From the NCBI GenBank assembly GCA_038373865.1, contig JAXGGA010005803.1:1-64000 (forward strand): a stretch of DNA of 64,000 nt, read 5' to 3'. The translations under genes were made by a program, and so were the position numbers. The notes under the pieces are model-generated. The model saw nothing but the letters and a program-made list of their open reading frames with translations, was not told where the DNA came from and made no database searches. Of this stretch, positions 44,478 through 55,124 are shown piece by piece; the stretch's first letter is position 1, and each line of letters starts with the position of its first letter. The DNA comes from Uloborus plumipes (lineage: Eukaryota; Arthropoda; Arachnida; Araneae; Uloboridae).

Positions 44478-46659
44478 GTCTATAGACTATGATAAACTAA
44501 TGATACGTAATGAAAAATTAATGATGAAAGTTAAAATGGAAAAGTAGACATCTTTGTCTGCCAAATACTGCTGGACGATATTTTTTGTTGTTTATTTCTG
44601 TAAAATCTTAAAATAATTAACCAAATTCTATCATTATCAAAAGGTTTTCGCTATTTTCGAAAGAAAGCAGAAGTTGTAAGCCATATACCCTTCACTATAT
44701 CACTGTTCATAATGTTGGTGATTATAAATCACTTCATGAAATATCAATTGATAAGTGGTGGTTATTATCAACTTTCCGTACTAAATCCGAAACTTTTATT
44801 TCCCTGAAACAGGGATAGATAAATATTTGTTTGGATATATTTCAAAAATTCGTGCATGCATGGCTGTTTATTTTGCTATTTAAGATCCCTATCACCAAGG
44901 ACAATGAAATCGTTAATCAATTATTTTATACGCTAAACAAGCAAGGGGTAAGAAAGCAAATAAGGAACCTTGTTTATCAGCTACAGAAGGCTGAACGGCT
45001 TCAACCAAAATGTGACACCCAATGAACCAGTATTACACATTTAAATATTGACTGCTCGTTGTATTGTTAGATAAGTGCAGTTATGGGCGTGTTTCTTTGG
45101 AAGGTCACGTTTATTATAAACGTTGGAAAATGAGAAAAATTAGAAAGCTTTTCTTCAATCGCTGCTAGTTGACCTTAGTGGAACGCTTAATCGGGACAAT
45201 ATCAAATCATATTTATAACTGTAATTACCATAAGAATGAGAACTGGATTCCTTTTTACTTTTTAAAGAGCGTATTCATTTTACGGGTAAAATATTTTTCT
45301 CTAAATACTAGCAATTATTGCGTGTGGTTAAAAGAAAATATATCAATGTTTTGAGCAATTATCGTGTACATTTTTATGTGGTTTTAAGTGATATTAGCTG
45401 TTAGAGAGTCAGGTAAATACTAAACGATGTTTTTTACTGCAATTACAATCAGAGTAAAAACCGGATTCTTTTTCCCATGTAATTGTTGCTGTCTTGCGCT
45501 AGCGTAAGACAACAACAACTGTAAAAACAACATCTATTTTTAGGTTTATTTTGACAGGAGTTAAAGTTCTAGTACATGCATTTTTTATATTTTTATGTTT
45601 ATATGATCATGTAAGCTAAAAAAAGCAATAAGTAAATTCTGCAAATTGGAAAAAAAATCATTTTTAAGTGTATTCATGTTGACGACATTCGACTGAAATA
45701 ATCAAACTAGTTGCTGTGCAGGTGGGTGTGGTAAATTACGCAGAGCTTCAGATACTTGTAGACTATCACTAACCTAGAAAAATCATTTTTGCTGTCATTA
45801 AGAGGTCATGTACATCAAGTAGTTGACCAAGGGATTAATATTGAGACTAGGTTTGTAAGTGGGAGTGGTGGAATTCAGTAGTTTATAAGCTTGGTTTCCA
45901 ATTTCAGATGTAATTATAATGAATTTGAGAAGTGCTTATTATACGAGCAATTACATTTGTGAGAATATGATACAATCTCTGGAAGTTTACTCGATTCTAA
46001 CACAAGACAAAATTAAAACGTTTGAGTTAAAGTGAATTGCGTCTTCTTAGCAGCTAAGATAGTTTCACAAATTTTTGGATCCGTGTACCAACTGCTAAAT
46101 TTTTTTCGGTTTTTTGTAAACCCTTCTAAAAGAGGTTAAGTCAGGGTAGTGACGTTACATTTGAGTTTCAAAGCAGTGACACGAATGATAACTTTTCAAT
46201 CATCTCCATTATAAAACAGATGAAAGCAAAATGCACGTGGAGGTTACTTTGCAATTGCGGAATTCAAGTAAATATTTCTGAGAATTTCTCTTTCTGTGAT
46301 ATAAAATATTTCATTAACATTTAGTGGCAGGAGATGTTCTATGTCATTGACATCAGACTTGCAATGTTGAAAGCACGAAGAGTAAGTATACGTACTTACA
46401 AGTTTATACATAAGGTTACAAGTTTATACATAAAGATGCGTTTTGAAAGTAATAAGCATGTTTCTTTTTTTCTGACTCTACTGTTCATCACCGCAAGCTC
46501 CAACTGCGGTGCAAACACGTCGCAGGGGTTTTGTTCTTCAAATTGCGATTGAGCTCAGATTAGTCCAACAAGTTGCAGTTTCAGAAAATCAATTCGCATG
46601 AAACCTGTTTTTGCACGTTGTGACACGAAAGAATCACTCGAACAACGATAAACGTTGTG
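44478..46659. other. Intronic AT-rich DNA
   Basis: Nothing beyond AT-rich unique sequence is seen. GTCTTGCGCTAGCGTAAGAC at 45491-45510 is a near-perfect 20-bp palindrome extended by flanking TTGTTG/CAACAA. Confidence 0.5.
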
Positions 46660-47000
46660 TGCGACTCGGAAAAGACGAGCCAGATGCATCAATAGGGCTT
46701 CAAAGATGATTGCTTGTTAGAATTTCAAGTGGAGGAATACTACGAGTCATTCAAGGTGGATCGGGAAGACGCTGCCGACGAGCTCGGTTCTGGACGTCTA
46801 ACAACGACCAGGACTGACGCCAGGTTGAAATGAGTGCACGAAATCAGGCGTCGCTTAAGCACTTGAGATATTACTAACCCTCTGAACATTTCATCATTTG
46901 TTCTAATGCAAATAGTGACCAGGGATTTGCAAATGCGGTAGGTCATTGTGAAGCTCGTGTTAAAGTTGCTGGAGGAGAAACAAAACTGTGGTCCTCAGCA
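46660..47000 (+). pseudogene. Mariner-type transposase N-terminal remnant
   Basis: With several frameshifts and stops, the plus strand still reads YYESFKVDREDAADELGSGR, then LTTTRTDARLK, VHEIRRRLST, LNISSF and VTRDLQMR. This order matches the paired helix-turn-helix domain of mariner-like transposases (the GRED...D-SGRP...SRTD region, then the second helix-turn-helix and the start of the linker). The catalytic domain is absent. TIRs were not found. It is an old, dead fragment inside the cuticle-gene intron. Confidence 0.75.
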
Positions 47001-47397
47001 AACTCAAAGTGGTTCCTCAAACCTAATACAATCCCCACCTAGTTCCCTGTGATCACTTTTGTTTCTCTGATAGAAGAAACAGCTCAAAGAAAAATATTGG
47101 AATTTGTAGAGAACATTCTGTCTCACATTACAAAGTTCTTTCAGGACATCCAGGTAAAGGACTTCTAAGGTGCCGCCTAGGCATGGAAATGTCGAAAGCG
47201 TAAATATATCCATGCAGAAGGTTCATATTTTGCGGAGTTTCGATAGTTTGTACAGATTATTGATAAACCAGCTTCTACTTGATCACGATCATTACTTTCA
47301 TAACGCATTTTGTATGTCTGATTAATCTGCCGTGGAAAGGGAAAGGGCAGTCTGCAAAAATGAGTTTTTGAGATATTTGAAGAAACCCCTTTTTGTC
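47001..47397. other. Intronic DNA
   Basis: No gene or repeat is recognised between the mariner remnant and the inverted repeat. Confidence 0.5.
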
Positions 47398-47804
47398 TCC
47401 ATATTAGTCTGGGAGCAACTGGTTTTCCGTGCACTTTTTGTGATACAATTATGACAGTTGGTTCTTCTGAAAGGTATTGGCACCAGGAATACGAATTCGG
47501 ATGTTGCCACCCCCAAAAATAGTGCAGGGGGGCGTAAGGGGGGGGCCAAAGTTTCTTCACTAAAATAATTATATCTTCATTATTTCATGGCTTACAACCA
47601 GTTTTTAAAGCGTAAAATGCTTAAATCCACTCAACAATAACATTATAAAGCCTAAAAAGCTGAATTCAAATTGCTGACACGTGTTTCGGAGCTATTAAGA
47701 GCTGTTTTTTCGGTGTAGAAGATGAGAGCTTATGAATGAAAATTCATCGGGCTGAAGGTGTTTTTTTTTTATTGAATAGAGGTTATCAAGCCCATCATTT
47801 GGAC

Positions 47805-47845
47805 AACCAAGGGGGGGGGGTGCCGCCTCTCCCCCCCCCGCCCCT
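47805..47845. repeat. G-run and C-run cluster in arm
   Basis: About ten G, then TGCCGCCTCTC, then nine C and CGCCCC. The mirror is at about 50411-50452. Tetrad-forming (quadruplex) potential exists on both strands, and these runs are also prone to sequencing error. Confidence 0.7.
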
Positions 47846-48256
47846 TTTAGAACAAAATGCAAATGCACATTTGTGTACGCCTTTATCCTTCAACACATAG
47901 TATACATTGCATTTGCACTTTTGCCCGGAACTGTAATCGCCCCCCTCGGAGGGGAGGGGGGTTGAAAAATTAATGTTTTTATTTATTTTTTTTTTTAATT
48001 TATTTACTTATTTATTTTTTTGATCAGGGAAAGGGGTTCAATTGCCCCCAATTGCAATTTTTTTCGTCATCTTTCGCACACCACAATTTTTTGTAGTTTA
48101 AAGCACTGCTAAAGGAAGTTTTTGCAGCCACAAATGTGCTTTAAACAATATAAGCCAGTGATACTCATTGTGAGTGGTCTGAAACTTGCCTGAATTTTTA
48201 AGTTAAAAAAATGAAAGAAAGATTTTTAAATATTTGTATTCACTCAAATAATAATA

Positions 48257-48600
48257 TCTGTGGCTTGGTTCTAAAAGGGCTAATGTCAATTTTTTCACCT
48301 TCTGTGTTATTTACATCAAAAGTTTCCAATTTAGTAAAACTCTAATTCTACGAAGGCCAATGTCTAATATCAAACTAAAATTGGTTGTATTTCTATTATA
48401 ATGTCAGCCAATGTCATATACACAATGTCATAACAGGTTAAAAAATTTCATATGATAAAATGTTTCTTTACACTAACAATAAACAAATACCAAAAAAATA
48501 ATAATGGCAATCTTAATGTAAGAAAGTTATAGCATTCTAAAAAACCTTTTTCTCGAAACTAACATTTTTGACTTAGGCCCTTTTAGAACCAAGCCACAGA
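48257..48600. mobile_element. ~344-bp MITE inserted in one palindrome arm
   Basis: TIRs are TCTGTGGCTTGGTTCTAAAA (48257-48276) and its exact complement (48581-48600), with matching GGGC/GCCC next to them. The other arm (near 49935) keeps the empty AATAATATAATGAC site, so the insertion came after the arms formed. Flanks fit a TA (or ATAT) duplication. Confidence 0.9.
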
Positions 48601-49170
48601 TACAATGACAACATTAATGAACTCAAATTTCCCATGGACTGCTTAACATTGTGTTTGTTTCTGTTGCTGAGTGTAAAAAGTAATTTTAAACAAACTAAAC
48701 ATTTATTGCAACTAAAATGTTTTATTTCATTATATATTTTCAGCTGCATTTATGTGCAAACAAAATAGTTAAATAAAAACATGAAAGTAGAACTATAATT
48801 AAAAATAACAGCACACACGCTACTCCTTTGACAGTAGCATTTGAAAGAAAATGAAATATATATATTTAAATCAACTCGTGAATTAATTTTTCATATTCTT
48901 GATCGTTTCAAAAAGACATTACTAGGAAGAATTTTAAAACAATAAGTCAAATAATAATAATATATAATGCAAATTAAAAATCAGTTTCATTATCAGATTC
49001 ATCTGAGCTGCTCTCCTCATACCTGTTAAAACAGTGATTTTCATCAGCTAGGTACATCCAAACATTCACACATGTCTGCATTTGACAAGCAGTGTAGAAC
49101 ATTCACTTTTTTTGCATGAGCATTTTAACAGTTCTAGAATCGCCTGTGGAGCAGGTTCTATTTTGGTCAT

Positions 49171-49654
49171 CTAGGAAACAAATCTGCTGTCTTGCATTTC
49201 CCAACCATAACCATCAGCATCTGGCTGTGGAATATTCGGACATGCAATGACATCATTTTGCCGTATCATGGCCTGATAATGTGCTCTCATGATGGCATAG
49301 TGAAGAGCTGATTGTGTTGGTGGCATCTTCTCTGATTCGGCAATTTTTGGTTTGAAATAACATGAACCGAGCAGAGCCAACATCTGATGTAGAACAGTTT
49401 GGCAGGTAAATTTTGCAAACAAACTGTTCTAATGCACCAAAAATATCTTCAGATGGTGTAGAATTAATTCCTAAATTTGCAAAAGCTTGCAAAATATTTT
49501 TATCAGACTGCTGCAAGGCTTTACATTTTCCAGCAAACGTTCCTGTAGTGTCGCATCCAGTAAATGCATGAAAGCTAGGCAAGGCTTTTACCCTTTCTTC
49601 TCCTAAAGCATTTATATATTGGTTTAAGAGCAATCTGTCTTTTTCTTTTACCAT
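49171..49654 (-). pseudogene. Fragment of uncharacterised transposon-type protein with HAFTGCDTT motif
   Basis: Two overlapping minus-strand frames, 49654-49253 and 49422-49171, join by one frameshift near 49350. They read LPSFHAFTGCDTTGTFAGK, then FVCKIYLPN, then ARFMLF, KMPPTQSALHYAIMRAHYQA and DGYGWEM. This motif series is shared by uncharacterised, often multicopy proteins of arthropods and cnidarians. The GCDTT...GK segment resembles the GCDY...GIG region of FEN1/PIN-like nucleases, which is an inference only. The codon before the apparent ATG is TAG and the frame stops at the arm edge, so the gene is truncated and inactive. Confidence 0.6.
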
Positions 49655-50193
49655 CTATGGATTCCATCTATTACATTTTCTTTCAAATGCTACTGTCAAA
49701 TGAGTAGCGTGTGTGCTGTTATTTGTAATTATAGTTCTACTTTCATGTTTTTATTTAACTATTTTGTTTGCACATAAAAGCTGAAAATGTATAGTGATGT
49801 ATAATGAAACAAAACATTTTAGTTTCAATAAATGTTTAGTTTGTTTAAAATTACTTTGTACACTCAGCAACAGAAACAAACACAATGTTAAGCTGTCCAT
49901 GGGAAATTTGGGTTCATTAATGTTGTCATTATATTATTATTTGAGTGAATACAAATAATTAAACATCTTTCTCTTATTTTTTTAACTTAAAAATTCATTT
50001 ATGTTTCAGACCACTCACAATGAGTATCACTGGCTTATATTGTTTAAAGCACATTTGTGGCTGCAAAAACTTCCTTTAGCAGTGCTTTAAGCTACAAAAA
50101 ATTGTGGTGGGCGAAAAGTGACGAAAAAAATTGCTCTTTAAGAGGAACAAGTTATCAGATTAGTGGGGGTAATTGAACACCTTTCCCTGATCA

Positions 50194-50195
<2 letters not shown>

Positions 50196-50259
<64 letters not shown>

Positions 50260-50260
50260 T
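50196..50260. repeat. (AAT)n microsatellite
   Basis: About 21 AAT units lie in the right arm of the inverted repeat. The left arm has only T-rich filler (about 47976-48020) at this place, so the microsatellite expanded after duplication. Confidence 0.9.
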
Positions 50261-51216
50261 AAAAAAAAATAAAGATAAACATTAATTTTGCAATCCCCCT
50301 CCCCGGGGGTGGGGGCGATTACAGTCCCGGGCAAAAGTGCAAATGCAATGTATACTATGTGTTGAAGGATAAAGGCGTACACAAATGTGCAATTGCATTT
50401 TGTTCTAAAAGGGGCGGGGGGGGGGGGGAGAGAGGCGGCACGCCCCCCCCCTTGGTTGTCCTAATGATGGGCTTGATAACCTCTATTCAATGAAAAAAAA
50501 CATCTTCAGCCGGATGAATTTTCATTCATAAGCTCTCATTTTATACACTGAAAAAGGAGCTCTTAATAGCTCCGAAACACGTGTCAGCAATTTGAATTCA
50601 GCTTTTTATACGTTATAATGTTATTCTTGAGTGAATTTAAGCATTTTACGCTTTGAAATCTGGTTGTAAGCCATGAAATTATGAAGATATAGTTATTTTA
50701 GTGAAGAAACTTTGCCCCCCCCCCTTACGCCCCCCTACACTATTTTTGGGGGTGGCAACATCCGAATTCGCATTCCTGGTGTCAATACCTTTCAGAAAAA
50801 CCAACTGTCATAATTGTATCACAAAAAGCGCACGGAAATTAAAATTTGACCAGTTGCTCCTCCACTATATTGAGAATTGAGGAATGTTGGAATTTGATGC
50901 TCGTTTCACGCTTTATTCTCAGAGGAAACTAAAGCGTGCTTGTACAGTAAAGCTTAAGTACAACAGATGCTAAAAATGTAAAAAAAAAAAAAAAAAAAAG
51001 AACCCGAAAAAAAAAAATTGCTGATATTATCTTTTACCTTTCCGATGCAGTACTACCTTATTTTATTAGGAAACTTATGTTGGTGTACACAAATGTGTTC
51101 GCATCTCTACCGGTGAATCTTTTTTGATAATCTGCTTACATGAGATTGAGTCTCATGAACCTCTATTTATACCTCAGATTCAGCGAAAACAACAGATCAA
51201 CAACATTATAGCTCAC

Positions 51217-51435
51217 CTGACAGTCAGTGAATGGGTCAGCATAGAGTCCGGGACCGGGCTGAGCCCGGCAGTCGAAATCTGTCTGCGGAATGTAGGTGTA
51301 GACCGGATAGTCCTCTCCCGGAACTCCCTTCCTGGCAAAGGCAGTGTAGCGGCTGACGGGTTTCTTTCGTCTTCTGCCTCGTGTTACGTACTGGTAGTCG
51401 TCGTCGTCTTCGTCTTCCTTGCTGAACCGGTTGAT
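51217..51435 (-). CDS. Chitin-binding cuticle protein (CPAP1-like), internal exon
   Basis: A 219-bp (73-codon) exon on the minus strand between TTCTCTTTAG (acceptor) and CAG|GTGAGC (donor). It encodes an acidic run (KEDEDDDDY), a basic cluster (RGRRRKK, a possible furin-type site), then GVPGEDYPVYTYIPQTDFDC and GPGLYADPFTDCQ. The last part has cysteines 1 and 2 of a CBM_14 domain, completed by the exon at 41125-41355. PGEDYPVY-IPQT before the first cysteine is typical of arthropod CPAP1 proteins. Upstream exons, including start codon and signal peptide, were not found and probably lie beyond 64000 or in tiny exons. Confidence 0.88.
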
Positions 51436-53532
51436 CTAAAGAGAAGCAACGTCAACTTTTATCAGAAGTAAATTTGTACTTTTAGGCGGAAAGAATCAAT
51501 AAGAAATTCTTTGAGCTTTGTGCTAATTTTTGATATCCATCCTAAGCTGTATAGAACTACTGGATGCATGACAGAGGCTTTGAAATAATTAAAGTAAACA
51601 TGTATTAGGAATTCTTACATTTCAAATCATTACGGAAAACGATATAGTTAAAATTAGGAACAATCGTTTGATGGCTAACTATAGGCAAAGATGGTTACTC
51701 TGACAAGAAAATGAGTACTCTTTAGTGAATGAGAAATTAATATTGTGTTTAGAAAATTAAGGTTTCCATAATTTCTTTCTTAGATGCAGTCAGCAGCTAC
51801 TTCCTTCTGCTTGTATGTGTGTGTGTGAGTCTGTAATTCCAAGATATATTTACGCTACAAATTGAGTGTTTCGTGGGTTTCTACAATTTTATTTCATTTA
51901 TACCTTTTGTAAAACCTGAAGCAGAATCAGAAAAGCTCTCATAATTTCTGTCTAAATGCACATATCAATAAACATGGACTAATTTTATTTCGTTAGTTAT
52001 GCATTGTTAACTATAGAAAGCTATATCATCCAAAGCACATGATATGTTTTAGCGTCTTAAGTCCCCCTTCAGTTAGTTTTTCAATATCACGGTGGAAATA
52101 ACCTTTAACTATGATAACTATGATGATTATAACCATCATCATAACGAATACTAGTGTTAATAAAAACCACCTTGTTTTGGAGTGATGTAGCCCACTGAGC
52201 CTTTACATAAAGCATAGCACCACATTGCTGCAGCTGCTTAATGTCCTTTCTCAAACTCATAAAGCAGTAGTTCTCCAATTAATTTGGTAGCTCATTTTTA
52301 ACGCATCGGCTTCGTACAAATTGTGTTTGAGATCAACGATATTGTGTAATAAGTAAGCCGAAATACTGGCTTTTAAATTGGTTATCTTAGCATTTCATGC
52401 GGATGTTAATACATTGCGAAAATTCTCATATGTCTTACGAGCCTTTTGATTCATCCCGATAAAAAAGAGAAGGTTCATAAAATCTTTAACGATTTTATAA
52501 ACTTTTGACTATAGATCTCTGCTCAAATTCTTAATTTCTTTATCAGGCTATTCTGTGTAAAATATAGTAACAACTTTCAACACAAAACCTTTGCGAGAAA
52601 AAAGTTTAAAAGAAACAAATGAGTTGAATTATTGAAATGAAACAATTCAACAGTTTTGTCCAGAGGGCAAAATCGAGCACGGAAGTACCAATTGTCTGGA
52701 AGAGCTAAAGCCATTTTTTATAAACAGCGGCAAAACTTCCCTTTCTTTTTACCAATCAATTAATTGTACGCGCTGTTAGACTAGAGGGCTCAAACCAAGA
52801 AGAAGAAGAAGGAAAAAAAAAAAAAAAAAAAAAAAAAAACCTATCCTGACAAGCCCATTGCAGAATCCCTGTCATGGAGTTTCTTCTTCAGAACGGGGTC
52901 AACATTTTGCAGAGAGGAAGGAGATGGACACGAAGGGCGTGGTTCCTGCTTCCTTTCCCATTTTCGGAAACTTAGAACAAGTTCAAACCGAAACTCACCG
53001 ACACAGGTGTGTTTAGAGAGATTTTTGTACCCGCAGCATCGAACTCGAGTGTTTGGAATATAAATTTAGATGGTCAAGTCGAGTTTGGAGACCAATTGGA
53101 GGATGGATTTTGTTATCCGAAAGAGGCCACTGGCACTATTGTAGAGAATTTTTTGAAATGTGTATGAGAGATAAAAATCCAGTATTATATATAGGTTAAA
53201 TAGCTATTCTTTTCGAAGCAAGTTTTGTTTAGTTTTTTAAACGAGATGCATCAATACGCTGTGAAGTGTATTTGTTTAGAACGAAAAGTTGAAAACGGGC
53301 TGGGGGAAAGAAGACAAGAAGTTTTTTAAATAAATCATAAATAGCTTACGCACCAGAGGCTATTATGGTCCACCTGACATTTTGATATTTTTGCAGTCAC
53401 AATTTTTGTCACAAGAAAAAAAAAAAATGAAAAGCATTTTTATCAAACTATCTGACTCTCAGAAAAAAAAAGTTTTCTTATTTTAAAACTCTTTTCAGTA
53501 CAAATGAATAATAAAATTTTCAAATGCGCTGG
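51436..53532. other. Probable further intron of the cuticle gene
   Basis: No exon could be identified. There is a short (TG)n near 51815 and an A-run at about 52810-52840. A GC-richer patch at 52870-52960 has no long open frame. Confidence 0.4.
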
Positions 53533-54318
53533 GCTATAACGCGAGCTACGGTAGGTGATACGACGGGCCTGTGCTTTCAGTCTCAAACAATGTCCAAATA
53601 TTAGGCAATATAAGAAATTAATTTGAGAAGTAAGGGCAATGTGGAAAAACAAAAGCTTTTAATGAAAACTGGGTTTAAATGAAAAGAAACGATGAATGAA
53701 AAAAAAAAAAAATCAAATTATCATTTTCCCCTCTGGAAACAAAGTTGTTTTTTTCATCTTTGCCAACCCCACATATTCTTTATGAGCTTATTGTTAGTAA
53801 AGCACTCATTCATGTATGTATTTAACTTCATTTTCTTGAAATACGTCCCTTGATACAGAGCCCTGTTTGCCGACTAGGCCATCGTTAAAAATGCGATTAC
53901 AGTAACGAATTAATAAACTGCAAGCTATAACGCGAGCTACGGTAGGTGATACGACGGGCCTGTGCTTTCAGTCTCAAACAATGTCCAAATATTAGGCAAT
54001 ATAAGAAATTAATTTGAGAAGTAAGGGCAATGTGGAAAAACAAAAGCTTTTGATGAAAACTGCTTTTAAACGAAAAGAAACGATGAATGAAAAAAAAAAA
54101 AAAAAAATCAAATTATCATTTTCCCCTCTGGAAACAAAGTTGTTTTTTTCATCTTTGCCAACCCCACATATTCTTTATGAGCTTATTGTTAGTAAAGCAC
54201 TCATTCATGTATGTATTTAACTTCATTTTCTTGAAATACGTTCCTTGATACAGAGCCCTGTTTGCCGACTAGGCCATCGTTAAAAATGCGATTACAGTAA
54301 CGAATTAATAAACTGCAA
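53533..54318 (+). repeat. 391-bp tandem duplication
   Basis: Unit 1 (53533-53923) and unit 2 (53924-54318) begin GCTATAACGCGAGCTACGG. They differ only by a few bases (GGGTTTAAAT against TGCTTTTAAA, CGTCCC against CGTTCC) and a longer A-run in unit 2, about 98% identity. Non-coding; recent origin, or possibly an assembly artefact. Confidence 0.95.
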
Positions 54319-55085
54319 GCAAAGACCAGCATCTACTATCAGTTTTACACGCAAAGTGAAGGAACTTATAAATAATTGAGTCAATCGACAATCGGTTAAC
54401 TTGAACATGTAGAGATTTAAAACTTGAACTTGATGAATTAACTAGGAGCACGTGTCTCGCAACAAAGCAGAGATTATGAAACACTATAGTTTTTTAGAAG
54501 GAGTTTACCATATAGATCATGATCATTAAGACAGAAACACCTACAGTATGTGTTCCTGGGAAAGACAGGAGTTAGAGAATGTCAATATTTACCGGTATTT
54601 TTCGATCATGTGCCTCGCTATGAGAGTGTTAACATTCACCAGGTTTCTGTTTTTCACACTCACTCACACACACACACACATCAAAGTCTGAAATCTTAGG
54701 AACCAGGAAAATTTTCAGGTGCCAGTCAAAATAGTTCACGCGTTTTGAAGAAAATGTAATGGACTTGTTAGGACCTGCATTTATTAATATGCATGTACGG
54801 GCTTTCATATATAACATTCTTATTTAGGCAGCAAACCAAGCGATTGACTATTTTGTCCTGTTACATTTGGATGAATAGGTCGAGAATAACATGCCTCAAT
54901 GAATCGCTGAGGGACCTATAGCTTTAGGATTTAAACTGCTATCCCTTTAAAGCCGTTCTTTAAAATTTTCTTTATATGGGCTTGAAATTAAGCTTTGAAT
55001 TATGAAAGGATTAAGTTATTCATCCAGACATTATGTAAGGAATGAAAATTTCTCAATCGCTACAGTAGTGCGTCAAAAAAAAAAA

Positions 55086-55124
<39 letters not shown>

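Larger units (their letters stand above)
47398..50861. mobile_element. 3.5-kb inverted-repeat element with gene fragment in its loop
   Basis: The arms are 47398-48856 and 49671-50861, opposite in orientation, about 1.1-1.2 kb each after removing a MITE from the left arm, and roughly 90% alike by eye. They share GGGAGCAACTGG/CCAGTTGCTCC outer ends, C- and G-runs next to GAGGCGGCA, a hairpin-GAAACACGTGT motif and GAGTAGCGTGTGTGCTG near the loop. The 0.8-kb loop holds a broken protein-coding fragment. Long TIRs around one gene suggest a DNA transposon, but no target duplication was identified. Confidence 0.75.
41356..51216 (-). other. 9.9-kb intron of the cuticle gene
   Basis: Inferred from matching GT donor (51211-51216 read as GTGAGC) and AG acceptor (TTTGCAG), with the reading frame and domain continuous across the join. 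It is loaded with mobile DNA: a decayed Tc1-like element, a hAT remnant, a mariner remnant and a 3.5-kb inverted repeat. Confidence 0.8.

Noticed and set aside
47177..47560. 127-codon minus-strand frame at the edge of the inverted repeat
   Set aside because: It crosses the arm boundary, has no conserved motif and is not preserved in the mirror arm.
51124..51471. 115-codon plus-strand frame
   Set aside because: It is the antisense shadow of the minus-strand cuticle exon, which has splice sites and a recognisable domain.
52870..52960. Upstream exon of the cuticle gene
   Set aside because: GC-richer than its surroundings, but no frame with a signal peptide or convincing splice sites could be found.
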